Below, piece by piece: positions 1-8,969 of a stretch of 62,577 nucleotides of DNA. Each line of letters begins with the position of its first letter. The stretch's first letter is position 1. The stretch is taken from NCBI GenBank assembly GCA_036500205.1, contig DASYCK010000056.1, positions 1 to 62,577 on the forward strand. The letters run 5' to 3'. The notes below the pieces were generated by a model. That model was not told the origin of the DNA, did no database searches, and worked only from the letters and a program-made list of their open reading frames with translations. Source of the stretch: DASYCK01 sp036500205. Lineage in GTDB: Bacteria; Myxococcota_A; Polyangia; Fen-1088. The translations under genes and the position numbers were made by a program.

Positions 1-1
1 C

Positions 2-763
2 GCGCTCTCGGTGACGGGCCAGGCGAAGTACCGCGAAGGTTTTGGTCCCCTGTTCGGCCCCGTGAAGTTCATCCCTTTCGGCGACCTCGGGGCGGTGCGG
101 GCGTCCGTCACCACCGAGACCTGCGCGGTGATCATCGAGCCGGTGCAGGCGGAAGGGGGCATCCATCTCCCCCCGCCCGGGTTTCTGCAAGAGCTGCGGA
201 AGCACTGCACGGAGACCGGCACCGTCCTGATCTTCGACGAGGTGCAGACGGGCGTCGGCCGTACCGGCACCTTCTACGCGTTCGAGAAGGAGCGCGTCCT
301 CCCCGACATCATCACGCTGGCGAAGGGGCTGGGCGGCGGCGTGCCCATCGGTGCCATCCTGGCGAATGAGGAGGTGGGCCGCGGCTTCGAGCCAGGCACG
401 CACGCCTCGACGTTCGGCGGCAACCCGTTCGCGACGGCGGCGGCGCTGTACATCCAGGACGCCATCGATCGCCTGGGCCTGCTCGAGCGCTGCCGCGAGG
501 CGGGCGCCTACCTGGGGAATTCGTTGACCCGCCTGGCCGAGCGACGCCGTCCCAAGACGCGCGGCGCACGCGGCCGGGGTTTGCTGCAGGGCCTGGTGCT
601 CGACGGCGATGCCTCGCCGTACGTGACGAAGGCGCGCGAGCGTGGGCTGCTGATCTCGGCCGTGGGCGGCAACGTCATCCGGCTGGTGCCGGCGTTGACC
701 GTGGGCAAGGCGGAGATCGACGAGGCCGTGGAGATCCTGGAAGGCGTCCTGGCCGATGTCTGA
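2..763 (+). CDS. argD: Acetylornithine aminotransferase, C-terminal part (cut by window edge)
   Basis: PLP-dependent class III aminotransferase, which converts N-acetylglutamate semialdehyde to N2-acetylornithine in cytoplasmic arginine biosynthesis. The frame is open from the window edge. The first residues read ALSVTGQAKYREGF, a family sequence, so the gene starts upstream of the window. Visible signatures are EPVQAEGG, LIFDEVQTGVGRTG (the Asp that contacts the PLP pyridine nitrogen), TLAKGLGGGVPIGA (the PLP Schiff-base Lys) and HASTFGGNPFA. The stop codon overlaps the start of argF by 8 bp, so the two are translationally coupled, which supports the arginine role over other class III aminotransferases. 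Probably about a third of the protein is missing at the 5' side. Confidence 0.93.
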   Translation, partial: ALSVTGQAKYREGFGPLFGPVKFIPFGDLGAVRASVTTETCAVIIEPVQAEGGIHLPPPGFLQELRKHCTETGTVLIFDEVQTGVGRTGTFYAFEKERVLPDIITLAKGLGGGVPIGAILANEEVGRGFEPGTHASTFGGNPFATAAALYIQDAIDRLGLLERCREAGAYLGNSLTRLAERRRPKTRGARGRGLLQGLVLDGDASPYVTKARERGLLISAVGGNVIRLVPALTVGKAEIDEAVEILEGVLADV

Positions 764-1697
764 GCCACGGCACTTTCTGAAGATGGCGGATCTGCCCGAG
801 GCGGAGATCGAGGCAGTGCTTCGTCGCGCCGAGGAGTTCAGGCTGCTGCGCAGCCTGCATCAGCCGCACGCCACCCGGCCGGGACGGGTGCTGGGCATGG
901 TCTTCGAGAAGGCGTCGACCCGCACGCGCGCCAGCTTCGAGGTGGCGATGTTCGATCTGGGGGGGCATGCGCTGTCGCTCGACGCGAAGGGGTCGCAGAT
1001 CGGCCGCGGCGAGCCGATCGCCGACACGGCGCGCGTGCTGTCCGGCTACTGCCACGCCGTCATGATTCGCACCTTCGGGCAGGATCGCGCCGAGGAGATG
1101 GCGCGGTTCTCGCGCGTCCCCGTGATCAATGGCCTGACCGATCTGCTGCACCCGTGCCAGTTGCTGGCCGATCTGCAGGCGGTGCTGCAGCGGTTCGGCA
1201 CGGCCGGGCGCGACGTCGGCGACGTGTTGCGCTCGGTGCGTTACGCCTGGATCGGCGACGGCAACAACATGGCGAACTCGTGGATCGAGGCGGCCGGATT
1301 GCTGGGCCTCGATCTGGCGCTGTGCTGCCCGCCGGGCTACCTGCCCGACGAGACCATCGTGGCGCAGGCGAGCATCGGCGGGCGCGGGAAGATAACCTTC
1401 ACGAAGACGCCCCTCGAAGCGACCCAGGGGCGGCACGTGCTGTCGACCGACGTCTTCACGTCGATGGGGCAAGAGGCGGAGTCCGAGCAGCGTCGTCAGG
1501 CGTTCGCCGGATATTGCCTGGACGCGCGGCTGCTGGCGGCGGCCGATCCCAAGGCCATCGTCCTGCACTGCCTGCCCGCCCATCGCGGCGAGGAGATCAG
1601 CGCCGACGTGATCGACGGCCCAGCCAGCGTGGTGTGGCAGCAGGCGGAGAATCGCCTGCACGCGCAGAAGGCGCTGGTCGAGCTGCTGCTGACCTGA
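756..1697 (+). CDS. argF: Ornithine carbamoyltransferase
   Basis: Catalyses carbamoyl phosphate + L-ornithine to citrulline + phosphate in the cytoplasm. The 313 residues match a complete catabolic/anabolic OTCase. The carbamoyl-phosphate loop reads EKASTRTRASFEVA (STRTR motif), followed by the 80s-loop-like SLDAKGSQIGRGE, HPCQLLAD, the ornithine-binding WIGDGNNMANSW and the HCLPAHRGEEI loop with the catalytic Cys. The ATG lies inside the 3' end of argD, which points to an argDF operon. The window shows no ARG box, because the promoter is upstream. One odd point is the SMGQEAESEQR stretch, which corresponds to the canonical SMGQE..KR region. Confidence is high. Confidence 0.95.
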   Translation: MSEPRHFLKMADLPEAEIEAVLRRAEEFRLLRSLHQPHATRPGRVLGMVFEKASTRTRASFEVAMFDLGGHALSLDAKGSQIGRGEPIADTARVLSGYCHAVMIRTFGQDRAEEMARFSRVPVINGLTDLLHPCQLLADLQAVLQRFGTAGRDVGDVLRSVRYAWIGDGNNMANSWIEAAGLLGLDLALCCPPGYLPDETIVAQASIGGRGKITFTKTPLEATQGRHVLSTDVFTSMGQEAESEQRRQAFAGYCLDARLLAAADPKAIVLHCLPAHRGEEISADVIDGPASVVWQQAENRLHAQKALVELLLT

Positions 1698-1699
1698 GG

Positions 1700-1894
1700 C
1701 TACTTCTGACCCGGGGCGAGCCGGCTCAGGACGTCGAGGTACTCCTGCGGGAACCTTAGACCCTTTCGCGACATCTCCGTCCGGATGGTGTCTTCGGCGT
1801 TGGCGCGGGGTACCCCGCCATTCATCGCGAGGCAGGGACGGGGATGGACGGTGGCGTCAGGGTGCTTACGGTAGTCCCTTGGAAAGGCGCTCAC
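1700..1894 (-). CDS. Small unidentified ORF, possibly a gene remnant
   Basis: A 64-codon minus-strand frame, convergent with argF, its stop 2 bp from the argF stop. The last 35 residues (ending FPQEYLDVLSRLAPGQK) have a natural-looking composition, whereas the first 25 are Arg/Pro-rich and look like a shadow frame. I recognise no family, signal peptide or membrane segment, and see no clear ribosome binding site. It could be the degraded end of a larger gene, a short regulatory protein or chance. The call rests only on residue composition. Confidence 0.22.
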   Translation of the reverse strand: MSAFPRDYRKHPDATVHPRPCLAMNGGVPRANAEDTIRTEMSRKGLRFPQEYLDVLSRLAPGQK

Positions 1895-1899
1895 TCAAA

Positions 1900-2409
1900 A
1901 TGGCTAACCAAATCGCACCTGCAGTCTTCTCCTCCGCGTCCCGAAATCGCTCGCCCATCGAGCTGCGCATTCACGGCGAGGACATCTTCCTTTCGGGCCG
2001 TTTCCACCGCTGGCAGGCCCAGGTCTCGCTCGGCTCCGACCTCGACGAGCTGTCGGCCCAGATCGCGATCGACGCCACCAGCCCCGACAACCTGATGGTG
2101 TCGGAAGACGAGAACGAACGGAACCTGTTCTCGTTTCGCAGCACGTCCGTCACGGGAGTCGCCGACAACGGCTACAAGGCCGAAGGCGAGCTGGTCACGT
2201 CGGTCGGCGCGACCCCGTATCACCTGTCGATCATGGTCCCCGAAGGTCACACGGCGTTCTTTCTCGTCACCTTGAAGCTCCGGAAGGAACAGGTCGATCC
2301 CGCCCATTGGTCCGAGCTGGTCACGGGCTCGGGGGCGGGGGGCATCGACGCCGAGCGGCTGCTCGATCCACGCACGGGAGTCCGCGATCTTCCGGTGGCG
2401 GTGGCCTGA
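1900..2409 (+). CDS. YceI-like domain protein
   Basis: About 169 residues from the ATG at 1900; a TTG 21 bp upstream is in frame but has no better ribosome site. The core follows the YceI lipid-binding barrel layout. An N-terminal strand region (IELRIHGEDIFLSGRF) comes first, then NLFSFRSTSV corresponding to the usual F.STSV strand, then GYKAEGELVTSVGATPYHL corresponding to the Y.v.G.Lti.GvT.pv strand. YceI proteins bind isoprenoid or amphiphilic ligands and are normally periplasmic, but this copy has no signal peptide, so it would stay in the cytoplasm. It is a lone gene followed by a strong hairpin. The family call is moderate and the function is unknown. Confidence 0.55.
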   Translation: MANQIAPAVFSSASRNRSPIELRIHGEDIFLSGRFHRWQAQVSLGSDLDELSAQIAIDATSPDNLMVSEDENERNLFSFRSTSVTGVADNGYKAEGELVTSVGATPYHLSIMVPEGHTAFFLVTLKLRKEQVDPAHWSELVTGSGAGGIDAERLLDPRTGVRDLPVAVA

Positions 2410-2416
2410 CGTGTGG

Positions 2417-2447
2417 CCAAGCCGGCCCCCTCGGGGGCCCGGCTTGG
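2417..2447 (+). terminator. GC-rich hairpin after the YceI-like gene
   Basis: Arms CCAAGCCGG (2417-2425) and CCGGCTTGG (2439-2447) pair perfectly. An inner CCCCC/GGGGG extension with a 2-nt loop lengthens the stem. It starts 7 bp after the stop codon. No T-run follows, so it may terminate weakly or protect the mRNA end. Confidence 0.6.
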
Positions 2448-2560
2448 CTTGCGAATCGTCCGCGTTCGAGCGATCCTCCGTCCGAGGCCGTGCGGTCTCA
2501 CGCCGGTCGATTCATTGAACACCGTGGAGCGCCTGGCGTCATCGATGGGAGGCGGGGGTC

Positions 2561-4594
2561 ATGGATGATCCGAGCGTGATTTCCAGCCGCCTGAGCGGTG
2601 TGGCCGATGCGAAGGCGCTGCTGGAGGGCCTGTTCTTCCATGCGCCGGTGGCGTTCCAGGTGTATCGGGCGGACGGGCACAGCTTGGTCGTCAATCCGGC
2701 GTTCCGCGAGCTGTTCGGCTCCGAGCCGCCGCCGGCCTACAACTGCTTGCAGGATGAGCTGGTCTCCCCCGAGGCCTTGGCGCTCATCCGCCGCGCCTTC
2801 ACGGGCGAGACGGTGCAGCTTCCCATCCAGTGGTACGACGCCCATCAGCTGAAGCAGGTCACGGTCGAGAAGTCCCGGCGCGTTGCCATGCGGGTGACCT
2901 TCTTTCCGCTGTTCGACAGCGAGCGGGTGGTGCGCCACGTCGGCGTCGCCGTGCACGATGTCACCTCCGAGGAGACGCTGAAGCTCGCCGGCGAGGAGAG
3001 CCGGTTGAAGGAGGAGCGCCTCCGCCTGGCCCTCGCGGCGGGGCGGATGGTCACGCTCGACACGCATCTGGAGAGCAACCGGGTCTACGTGTCCGACAAC
3101 GCCTGGGCCATCCTCGGCCTGTCGCCTGATGTCCCCCTGGCGACGTTCGACGACTGGTTCTCGCTGTTCCATCCCGAGGATCGCGCCGTCATGCAGGAAG
3201 AGATGAGCCAATCCCCGCAGCGGGTGCCTCGCCTCGATCGCACGTTTCGCATCGTGCTGCCTCACTCGGGCGAGATCAGATGGATCGAGCGGCGGGGACG
3301 GCCGTCCTCCGCCGAGCGGGGCGACGCGGGCGGGACCTGGGTGCGTGGCATCGTCATGGACATCACCGAGCGGGTGCGTGCCGAGGAGGAGCACCGGCGA
3401 CTGGAGTCCGTGCTGCGCACCACCGAGGATCAGCTCCGTCAGTCGCAGAAGATGGAGGCGATCGGGCGGCTGGCCGGTGGCATCGCCCACGACTTCAACA
3501 ACCTGCTGTCGGTGGTCCTGAGCTACAGCGACATGCTGATCACCTCGAACGCCGTGCGCGAGCCGTTCGCGGCGGATCTGCGCGAGATCCGCGGCGCCGC
3601 CGAGCGGGCCGCCAACCTCACCCGGTCGTTGCTGGCGTTCAGCCGCCAGCAGGTGCTCGAGCCGACGGTGCTCGATCTGAACGAGGTGGTGCGGAGCATG
3701 GACAAGATGCTTCGCCGCGTGATCGGCGAGGACATCGATCTTCGCTGGGTGGCCGACTCCGCGCTGGGACGGGTGAAGGTCGATCCGGGACAGATCGAAC
3801 AGGTGCTGATGAACCTGGCCGTCAACGCGCGCGACGCGATGCCGATGGGCGGGATGCTGACCCTGGAGACGGCGAACATCGACATCGGCGAGGACTACGT
3901 GCGCGACCACGTCGGTGTCACGCCGGGACCCCACGTCATGCTGGCGGTGACCGACACCGGGGCGGGCATGTCGAAGGAGGTTCAGGCGAAGATCTTCGAG
4001 CCCTTCTTCACCACCAAGGATCTGGGGAAGGGGACCGGGCTGGGGCTGTCGACCGTGTTCGGCATCGTCCGGCAGAGCGGCGGTCACATCTGGGTGTACA
4101 GCGAGCCGGGGCAGGGGACGACGTTCAAGCTCTACTTTCCCCGGACGGATCAGATCGCCGAGGGCAAGGCGCGCGCGGCGATGCCCCCCGCCAGCCTGCG
4201 CGGCTCGGAGACGGTGCTGCTGGTCGAGGACGACGAGCAGCTTCGCATCGTCGGTCAGACGATCCTCGCCAAGAACGGCTACCGGGTCATCGTGGCGGAT
4301 GGGCCGGCCGACGCGCTCGACCAGTGTGAGCAGGTGCCGGACGACATCCACCTGCTGGTCACCGACGTGGTGATGCCAGGGATGAACGGGCTGCAGCTGG
4401 CCACGCGGGCGACGCGCCTGCGGCCAGCGATGAAGGTCCTCTACGTGTCGGGCTATACCAACAACACCATCGTGCACCACGGCGTGCTCGATGAGGGGGT
4501 GGCGTTCCTGCAGAAGCCGATCACGCCCGACGCCCTGCTGCGCAAGGTTCGCGAGGTGCTCGACGAGGTGGCGGACGGCGAGCCGTCCCCCTGA
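2561..4594 (+). CDS. PAS-domain hybrid histidine kinase with C-terminal receiver
   Basis: A cytoplasmic sensor kinase of 677 residues with no membrane segment. Domain order: PAS 1 (about 20-130), PAS 2 with PAC motif (about 150-275, ending GIVMDITERVRAEE), a short coiled coil (RRLESVLRTTEDQLRQSQKM), and HisKA with the phosphorylatable His310 in GGIAHDFNN. HATPase_c follows, with an N-box (LMNLAVNARDA), DTGAGM, FEPFFTTK and GTGLGLS. A receiver (about 545-672) has acidic EDDE residues and the phospho-acceptor Asp602 in VTDVVMPGMNG. The layout is the usual soluble PAS-PAS-HK-REC kinase of deltaproteobacteria. No response regulator with an output domain is adjacent, so the phosphorelay partner is unknown. 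Its stop is 2 bp from the stop of the convergent neighbour. What the PAS domains sense cannot be read from the sequence. Confidence 0.93.
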   Translation: MDDPSVISSRLSGVADAKALLEGLFFHAPVAFQVYRADGHSLVVNPAFRELFGSEPPPAYNCLQDELVSPEALALIRRAFTGETVQLPIQWYDAHQLKQVTVEKSRRVAMRVTFFPLFDSERVVRHVGVAVHDVTSEETLKLAGEESRLKEERLRLALAAGRMVTLDTHLESNRVYVSDNAWAILGLSPDVPLATFDDWFSLFHPEDRAVMQEEMSQSPQRVPRLDRTFRIVLPHSGEIRWIERRGRPSSAERGDAGGTWVRGIVMDITERVRAEEEHRRLESVLRTTEDQLRQSQKMEAIGRLAGGIAHDFNNLLSVVLSYSDMLITSNAVREPFAADLREIRGAAERAANLTRSLLAFSRQQVLEPTVLDLNEVVRSMDKMLRRVIGEDIDLRWVADSALGRVKVDPGQIEQVLMNLAVNARDAMPMGGMLTLETANIDIGEDYVRDHVGVTPGPHVMLAVTDTGAGMSKEVQAKIFEPFFTTKDLGKGTGLGLSTVFGIVRQSGGHIWVYSEPGQGTTFKLYFPRTDQIAEGKARAAMPPASLRGSETVLLVEDDEQLRIVGQTILAKNGYRVIVADGPADALDQCEQVPDDIHLLVTDVVMPGMNGLQLATRATRLRPAMKVLYVSGYTNNTIVHHGVLDEGVAFLQKPITPDALLRKVREVLDEVADGEPSP

Positions 4595-4596
4595 AG

Positions 4597-6735
4597 TCAC
4601 AGGTCCAGGCCGACGTTTCCGATGGTGATGCTGGGGCCGAACAGGAACGACCAGTGGCTGGCGTAGCGGACGTTCGTCGGGTTCGCCGGATCAGGCGCGT
4701 ATTTGTAGGGATTGCGTAGCTCGTAGGCGACCCAGGCGTGCAGGTTCACCGAGGCCTGCGACGTCTCGCCACGGTTGCCGATGGGGACCGCCACGCCCAG
4801 TCCCCCCAGCATCGCCAGGGTGCGCGGAAAATCGGGCGTGGCTGCCAGACCGATGCCGAGCGCGCCCAGTTCGAGGCCCACCAGCCCCTCGTGTCCCTGA
4901 TGATCGAGCCAGGTCAGGCGCGACAGCGCGCCGAAGTTCAACGTCAGGACGTCGCTGGGCGCCGTGATGCGGAACAGGCCGGTGGGGATGGCGGCGGTGG
5001 CGTAGAAGCGCAGCCGCGCCTGCCCGGCGACCACGGCCCACTGTGCCGCCGGCAAGTTGACGTGCAGATCGCTGCCGCCCACGTCGTGGTCCTCGTCGAT
5101 CACGTGCGATACGCGAATGGACAGCCTGTCGAAGGGCCCCTTGATCCCGTGGATCCAGAACGTGCGCGGTTCCTTCCCCGCCCGGATCACCATCCGCTCG
5201 AGCTGGTGGGAATCGACGCGGGCGGTGTCGTCGACCTTCGTCACGCTGACATCGACGGCGATGTCCTGCGTCCCTTCTTCCAGCTTCAGGTGCTCGCGGT
5301 GGATGACGAGGCGACAGCTGTCCCGCTGCCCGAACGGGATCGACGTCTCGACCCCGGGCGTGATGCGCTGGACGACGCCGGCGCGATTCGCGCACAGCAG
5401 CTCGAGCAGCGGATTGGGCCCGGACAGCGAGGTGCCGAGCGGCGCGGGGACGCTGGCCTCGCGAAGAGGGCGCTGCAACGGCTCGGTCAGGATCGCCAGA
5501 TCGGTCGCGGCGAAGGCGGTGGGGAGACCGTCGACCCGGTACCCGAAGCGTAGGGCGACGAAGCCGCCGGCGCCTTCCTCCGCCTGGACACGTGCCAGCC
5601 CACCCTCGAAGCGAACGCGGTAGGCCCCTTCGACCGGCAGCGGCGCCAGCCGGGCCCGCTCGTTGACGGGGGCCGTTCGCAGCACCGCCTCGCGGTTGGT
5701 GGGGACGAAGTCGACCTTGCCGAACCCCGGCAGCTCCAGGGCGGCGCGTGGCTGGGGGGCGGGACGTGTCTCTTGGTGGGCGATCGCGATGACCGAGTCG
5801 TCAGGCGCGGGGCGCGTCGCCATCAGGGTCACCTGCGCGTCCTCGATGTCCCCCACGCTCAGCTGCACGTCGACGGGCGCGTCGTCGGCGGTGCTCTCCT
5901 TGACGACGCGCTCGACCTCGATGTGGTCGCCGTTCATCGTCCAGTGCAGCGCGCGCGCCTCGGCGCCGCAGCGGGCGTCCATGCGCACGATGACCCGTGT
6001 CGCCTCTGCGTGTCGGGGCGGTGGCCCGGACAGCACCGCCGCCTGGCAGTGTACGACGGAGATCGCGCGGGTCACCATGGTCTCCTGCGCGTCGTCGTGG
6101 GCGACGAAATAGCGCGGGGCCAGCCGCAGCCGCAACGTCAACGAGGTGGCGGCGCCCGACACGGCGCCCACCAGCACGGCGGCCTCCGACAGCTCGCAGC
6201 GGGCCTGACCGCAATCGACGGAGGCGACGGCCTCCGGGTGGAGGAGGGCCAGCCGACCGGCGCCGTTGGTGAGATCGATGGCGGCGGACGCCGGCAAGAT
6301 ACGATCGAGGACCACGCGGGCGGGACGCAACGTCGCGAGCGGCGCCGCATCGCTCGCCGCGGGTGGCCTCTCACCGGGCGCGAGCGCGGGAAGGAGCTCG
6401 AGCGGCGCATCGGCGGGTAGGTGGTGAGCGACGCCGAAGACGCAGCTCTGGGCATGGGCGAGGGTCTTGGGCGACCAGCACACGTCCTCGCCCGAGCTCG
6501 TGGCGGTGTGCCAGCGCAGGCGCGAACCGTCCAGATGGACGCCGTTCAGCTCGACGCGCCCCTGATCGACGAACAGCACGACGGACGCGGGATCGACCTG
6601 GGCCGCCGGGCCGGCAGTCTCGGGCGCCGCGACCGCTGTTCGAAGCGGGGGCAGGATGGCGCCGACCAGCACCACCATCGTCAAGCAGGGGAGCGGGAGG
6701 CGGCGAGGGGCGTCGTCGGCGAGGGGCACGCGCAC
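4597..6735 (-). CDS. Large secreted protein of unknown function
   Basis: 712 residues with an N-terminal hydrophobic segment (LTMVVLVGAILPPL) and a likely cleavage after AVAA near residue 37, so it is exported. The middle contains many beta-strand-like stretches and scattered Cys residues (for example VDCGQARCELSE, DARCGAEARAL). The last 150 residues alternate hydrophobic and polar positions with many Gly/Leu (GLVGLELGALGIGLAATPDFPRTL) and end FLFGPSITIGNVGLDL, which resembles membrane beta-strands. An outer-membrane or surface protein is therefore plausible. I do not recognise a family. It is transcribed alone, convergent with the hybrid kinase and divergent from the PpiC-like lipoprotein. 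Confidence 0.75.
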   Translation of the reverse strand: MRVPLADDAPRRLPLPCLTMVVLVGAILPPLRTAVAAPETAGPAAQVDPASVVLFVDQGRVELNGVHLDGSRLRWHTATSSGEDVCWSPKTLAHAQSCVFGVAHHLPADAPLELLPALAPGERPPAASDAAPLATLRPARVVLDRILPASAAIDLTNGAGRLALLHPEAVASVDCGQARCELSEAAVLVGAVSGAATSLTLRLRLAPRYFVAHDDAQETMVTRAISVVHCQAAVLSGPPPRHAEATRVIVRMDARCGAEARALHWTMNGDHIEVERVVKESTADDAPVDVQLSVGDIEDAQVTLMATRPAPDDSVIAIAHQETRPAPQPRAALELPGFGKVDFVPTNREAVLRTAPVNERARLAPLPVEGAYRVRFEGGLARVQAEEGAGGFVALRFGYRVDGLPTAFAATDLAILTEPLQRPLREASVPAPLGTSLSGPNPLLELLCANRAGVVQRITPGVETSIPFGQRDSCRLVIHREHLKLEEGTQDIAVDVSVTKVDDTARVDSHQLERMVIRAGKEPRTFWIHGIKGPFDRLSIRVSHVIDEDHDVGGSDLHVNLPAAQWAVVAGQARLRFYATAAIPTGLFRITAPSDVLTLNFGALSRLTWLDHQGHEGLVGLELGALGIGLAATPDFPRTLAMLGGLGVAVPIGNRGETSQASVNLHAWVAYELRNPYKYAPDPANPTNVRYASHWSFLFGPSITIGNVGLDL

Positions 6736-6955
6736 GGGAGAGCCTGCAAACCGACGGCCGTCCCCGCGCGACGGCGGACGGGGCGGAAGTCGTCGCCTGA
6801 CGGTAAGGAATCGTTCATCCGTCGATCCCCGGTGAGATTTTCTACCGCAAGCGTGATGTCACGATCGTCGAAGGCATTGGCGTCGAAGAACACACGTCGA
6901 CCGCTGCTTTCGTCACGGGTGGCGCGGTCGGCCGACACCGTGATATCGACGGGGC

Positions 6956-7738
6956 ATGTCACCTCTTCGTGCCGTACGTTGGTCGGGTCGCCTGGGTGCG
7001 CTCGCTCTTCTCTTCGCTGGCGTGTCGGCGGGCTGCGTCGGACCGCGCGCCGCGGCGCCCGCCGCCGTGGCGACGTCGACGCCCGCAGCGCCGGCCGCAC
7101 CCACGGTGGCGGCGGCGGCCCCGGTCGCGGTCGTCGACGGGAAGGCGATCGACGCCGCCGCGCTGACCGCGCACGCTCGGGCCACCGGGCTGGCGCGCGC
7201 CGAGGCGCTGGACGACCTGATCGATCTGACGCTGCTGCGGCAGGCCACCCACGACAGCGGCATCGCGCTTCCCCCCGGCGAGCCGTCGGCCGAGGCGCGG
7301 GCCAACGCCGAGTACGAGCTCGCGCGCAAGCAGTCGCTCGACGTTCCCGCGGCCACCGAGGTGCTGGTCGTCAATCACGCCTGGGTGAAGGACGCCAGCC
7401 AGCCGAAGACGCGGGCTGCGGAGCGCAAGTCGCTGGAGAAGCTGCGTGCCCTGGTCGCCGCCGGCGCGACCATCCCTGCTGCCTACCAGCAGCTCGCCAT
7501 CCCCGGGGCGAACTGGCACATCGGCGATCATGAGGAGTACCCGTACGACGTCGTTCCGGCCGAGGCGCACGACCTTCCGGCGGGGAGCCTGTCGGCGATC
7601 ATTCCTGGCGACGGCGGCCTGCACCTGTTCACGGTCATCGAGCACAAGCGGACCCTGCCGCCCCCGACGGTGGTGCGCGCGGCCCTGCACGAGGCGCTGC
7701 GCGCGGGGAAGACGATCGAGCTACCCCCGGCGACCTAG
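6956..7738 (+). CDS. PpiC/SurA-like lipoprotein (peptidyl-prolyl isomerase-like)
   Basis: 260 residues. A signal peptide ends in a lipobox (GVSAGC, lipidated Cys about residue 27), then an Ala/Pro-rich linker (about 30-55), then a SurA/PpiC-like region beginning VAVVDGKAIDAAAL. The C-terminal half resembles a parvulin domain: LEKLRALVAAGATIPAAY, GANWHIGDHEEYPYD, AHDLPAGSLSAIIPGDGGLHLFTVIE. The family normally chaperones outer-membrane proteins in the periplasm. The parvulin core is short and diverged, so catalytic activity is uncertain. Its TAG stop lies in a CTAG palindrome (7735-7738) that also gives the stop of the convergent gene. Confidence 0.72.
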   Translation: MSPLRAVRWSGRLGALALLFAGVSAGCVGPRAAAPAAVATSTPAAPAAPTVAAAAPVAVVDGKAIDAAALTAHARATGLARAEALDDLIDLTLLRQATHDSGIALPPGEPSAEARANAEYELARKQSLDVPAATEVLVVNHAWVKDASQPKTRAAERKSLEKLRALVAAGATIPAAYQQLAIPGANWHIGDHEEYPYDVVPAEAHDLPAGSLSAIIPGDGGLHLFTVIEHKRTLPPPTVVRAALHEALRAGKTIELPPAT

Positions 7739-8286
7739 CGGGCGCCGCGGAAGTCGAGCGTGAACGACACGGACGCGTCCTGTCCGTCGGAGGGCCTGGG
7801 AAGACGGAGTGTGCCGAGCGTCCTCACGATGCACAGCTCGGGATCGCCGCCCGCCAACGTCGAGCGCTTCACCCGCGCCAAGGTGACCGCGCCCCGATCG
7901 GAGATGGTCAACGCCAGGTCGACGCTTCCCCCCTTGCTGGCCTTGCCGCTGAGCTCGCCTTCGTAGCAGGCGCGCAGCGCCGCCAGGTGGCCGTGGAGCA
8001 CCTTCGCCACCGCCGCTTTGGGCACCGTCGCCGGCACCGTCAGCTTGCCGACGGTGCCGTGCATGTCTCCGGCGGGGGCGGACCCGTCCCGGTGTTCGGC
8101 GTGGGGCTTTTCGGTGGGCGCCTCCGCGGGGGCGGCGGCCGGCGCCGGGGCCGCGGCGTCGGCAGGGGGAGCGGGCGGGGCGGGCGGCGCGACGACGACC
8201 GGAGGAGGGGGCGCGGGCGAGGCGACGTCGCGCCGCGCGCACGACCCAGCCAGCGCCAGCGCGACGACGAGGGCGCGTGGACTCAT
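7735..8286 (-). CDS. AgmX/PglI C-terminal domain protein
   Basis: 183 residues from the ATG at 8286, chosen because it overlaps the upstream stop as ATGA and is followed by a lipoprotein-like signal (VVALALAGSC). A Pro/Ala-rich linker (about 20-75) leads to a compact C-terminal domain with the pattern LRACYEGELSGKASKGGSV, ALTISDRGAVTLARV, ELCIVRTLGTLRLPRP, VSFTLDF. The paired Cys and alternating strands are typical of the AgmX/PglI C-terminal domain found mostly in myxobacteria (TonB-like fold). This is the last gene of the katA operon. Its role is unknown. Family membership suggests an envelope protein linked to motility or energy transduction, which is not demonstrated here. Confidence 0.75.
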   Translation of the reverse strand: MSPRALVVALALAGSCARRDVASPAPPPPVVVAPPAPPAPPADAAAPAPAAAPAEAPTEKPHAEHRDGSAPAGDMHGTVGKLTVPATVPKAAVAKVLHGHLAALRACYEGELSGKASKGGSVDLALTISDRGAVTLARVKRSTLAGGDPELCIVRTLGTLRLPRPSDGQDASVSFTLDFRGAR

Positions 8287-8969
8287 GGCGCCGTGGCTCC
8301 GCTCACGACGGCCGTCAGCTCGTTGATGTCGCGCGTGTTCACGATCGGCTTGGGGGAGCCTTCGCGCGCCACCCGCAGCATGGCGCGGCCCACCTTCTCG
8401 CTGGTGGTGACCGCGCCGGGGAATAGCCTGTGCAGGACGGGCCACAAGGGGCGTCCCAGCGCGATGGCCACGCGATAGACCTTCGTCTTCGAGGTGATGC
8501 CGTGCATCGGCTCGATGCCGCCGGGGCGGAACATCACGGCCTTGAAGGGGAGCTGCAGCAGCGCATTCTCCGTCTGCCCTTTCACGCGCGCCCACATGCG
8601 CTTGCCCTGCTCGGTGCTATCGGTGTTCTCGCCCGAGACGTAGATGAACGTCATGGTGGGGTTGAGCCGGGCCAGCGTCCGTCCGGCCGCCAGCGTGAGA
8701 TCGAAGGTGACGTGCCGGTACGCCTCTTCCTTCATGCCGACCGACGAGACGCCGAGGCAGAAGAAACAGGCGTCGTATCCCGCCAGCCGTTGCTCGATGG
8801 CCGTGTAGTCGAACATGTCGGCGTGGATGAGCTCGCGCAGCTTCGGGTCCGTCTGACCGGTGGCGTTGCGGCCCACGGTCAGCACTTCGCTCACGTCGGG
8901 GGCGACCAAGCACTCGCGCAGAACCCCCTGGCCGACCATTCCCGTGGCTCCAAAAAGGATCACTCTCAT
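8283..8969 (-). CDS. NAD(P)-binding Rossmann-fold oxidoreductase-like protein
   Basis: 228 residues of an atypical SDR / NAD(P)H-binding family. The N-terminus MRVILFGATGMVGQGVLREC carries the GxxGxxG dinucleotide motif. Further on are ADMFDYTAI, CFFCLGVSSVGMKEEAYRHVTFD and FIYVSGENTD. The classical YxxxK is not obvious; WARVKGQTENAL is the nearest region. Related proteins are annotated as NAD-dependent epimerases or dehydrogenases of unknown substrate. It overlaps katA upstream and the AgmX-domain gene downstream by 4 bp (ATGA) each, so all three are one translationally coupled operon, probably under OxyR control. Confidence 0.8.
   Translation of the reverse strand: MRVILFGATGMVGQGVLRECLVAPDVSEVLTVGRNATGQTDPKLRELIHADMFDYTAIEQRLAGYDACFFCLGVSSVGMKEEAYRHVTFDLTLAAGRTLARLNPTMTFIYVSGENTDSTEQGKRMWARVKGQTENALLQLPFKAVMFRPGGIEPMHGITSKTKVYRVAIALGRPLWPVLHRLFPGAVTTSEKVGRAMLRVAREGSPKPIVNTRDINELTAVVSGATAP

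Noticed and set aside
2498..4600. Long minus-strand ORF of 700 codons over the hybrid kinase gene
   Set aside because: It mirrors the codon bias of a G+C-rich gene; His/Arg-rich composition without any domain, whereas the plus strand encodes a complete kinase.
6681..7100. Minus-strand frame across the 6736-6955 intergenic region
   Set aside because: A stretch reading RRVFFDANAFDDRDITLAVENL looks protein-like. The only ATG start lies inside the PpiC-like gene and the tail runs into the opposite-strand secreted protein, with no ribosome site.
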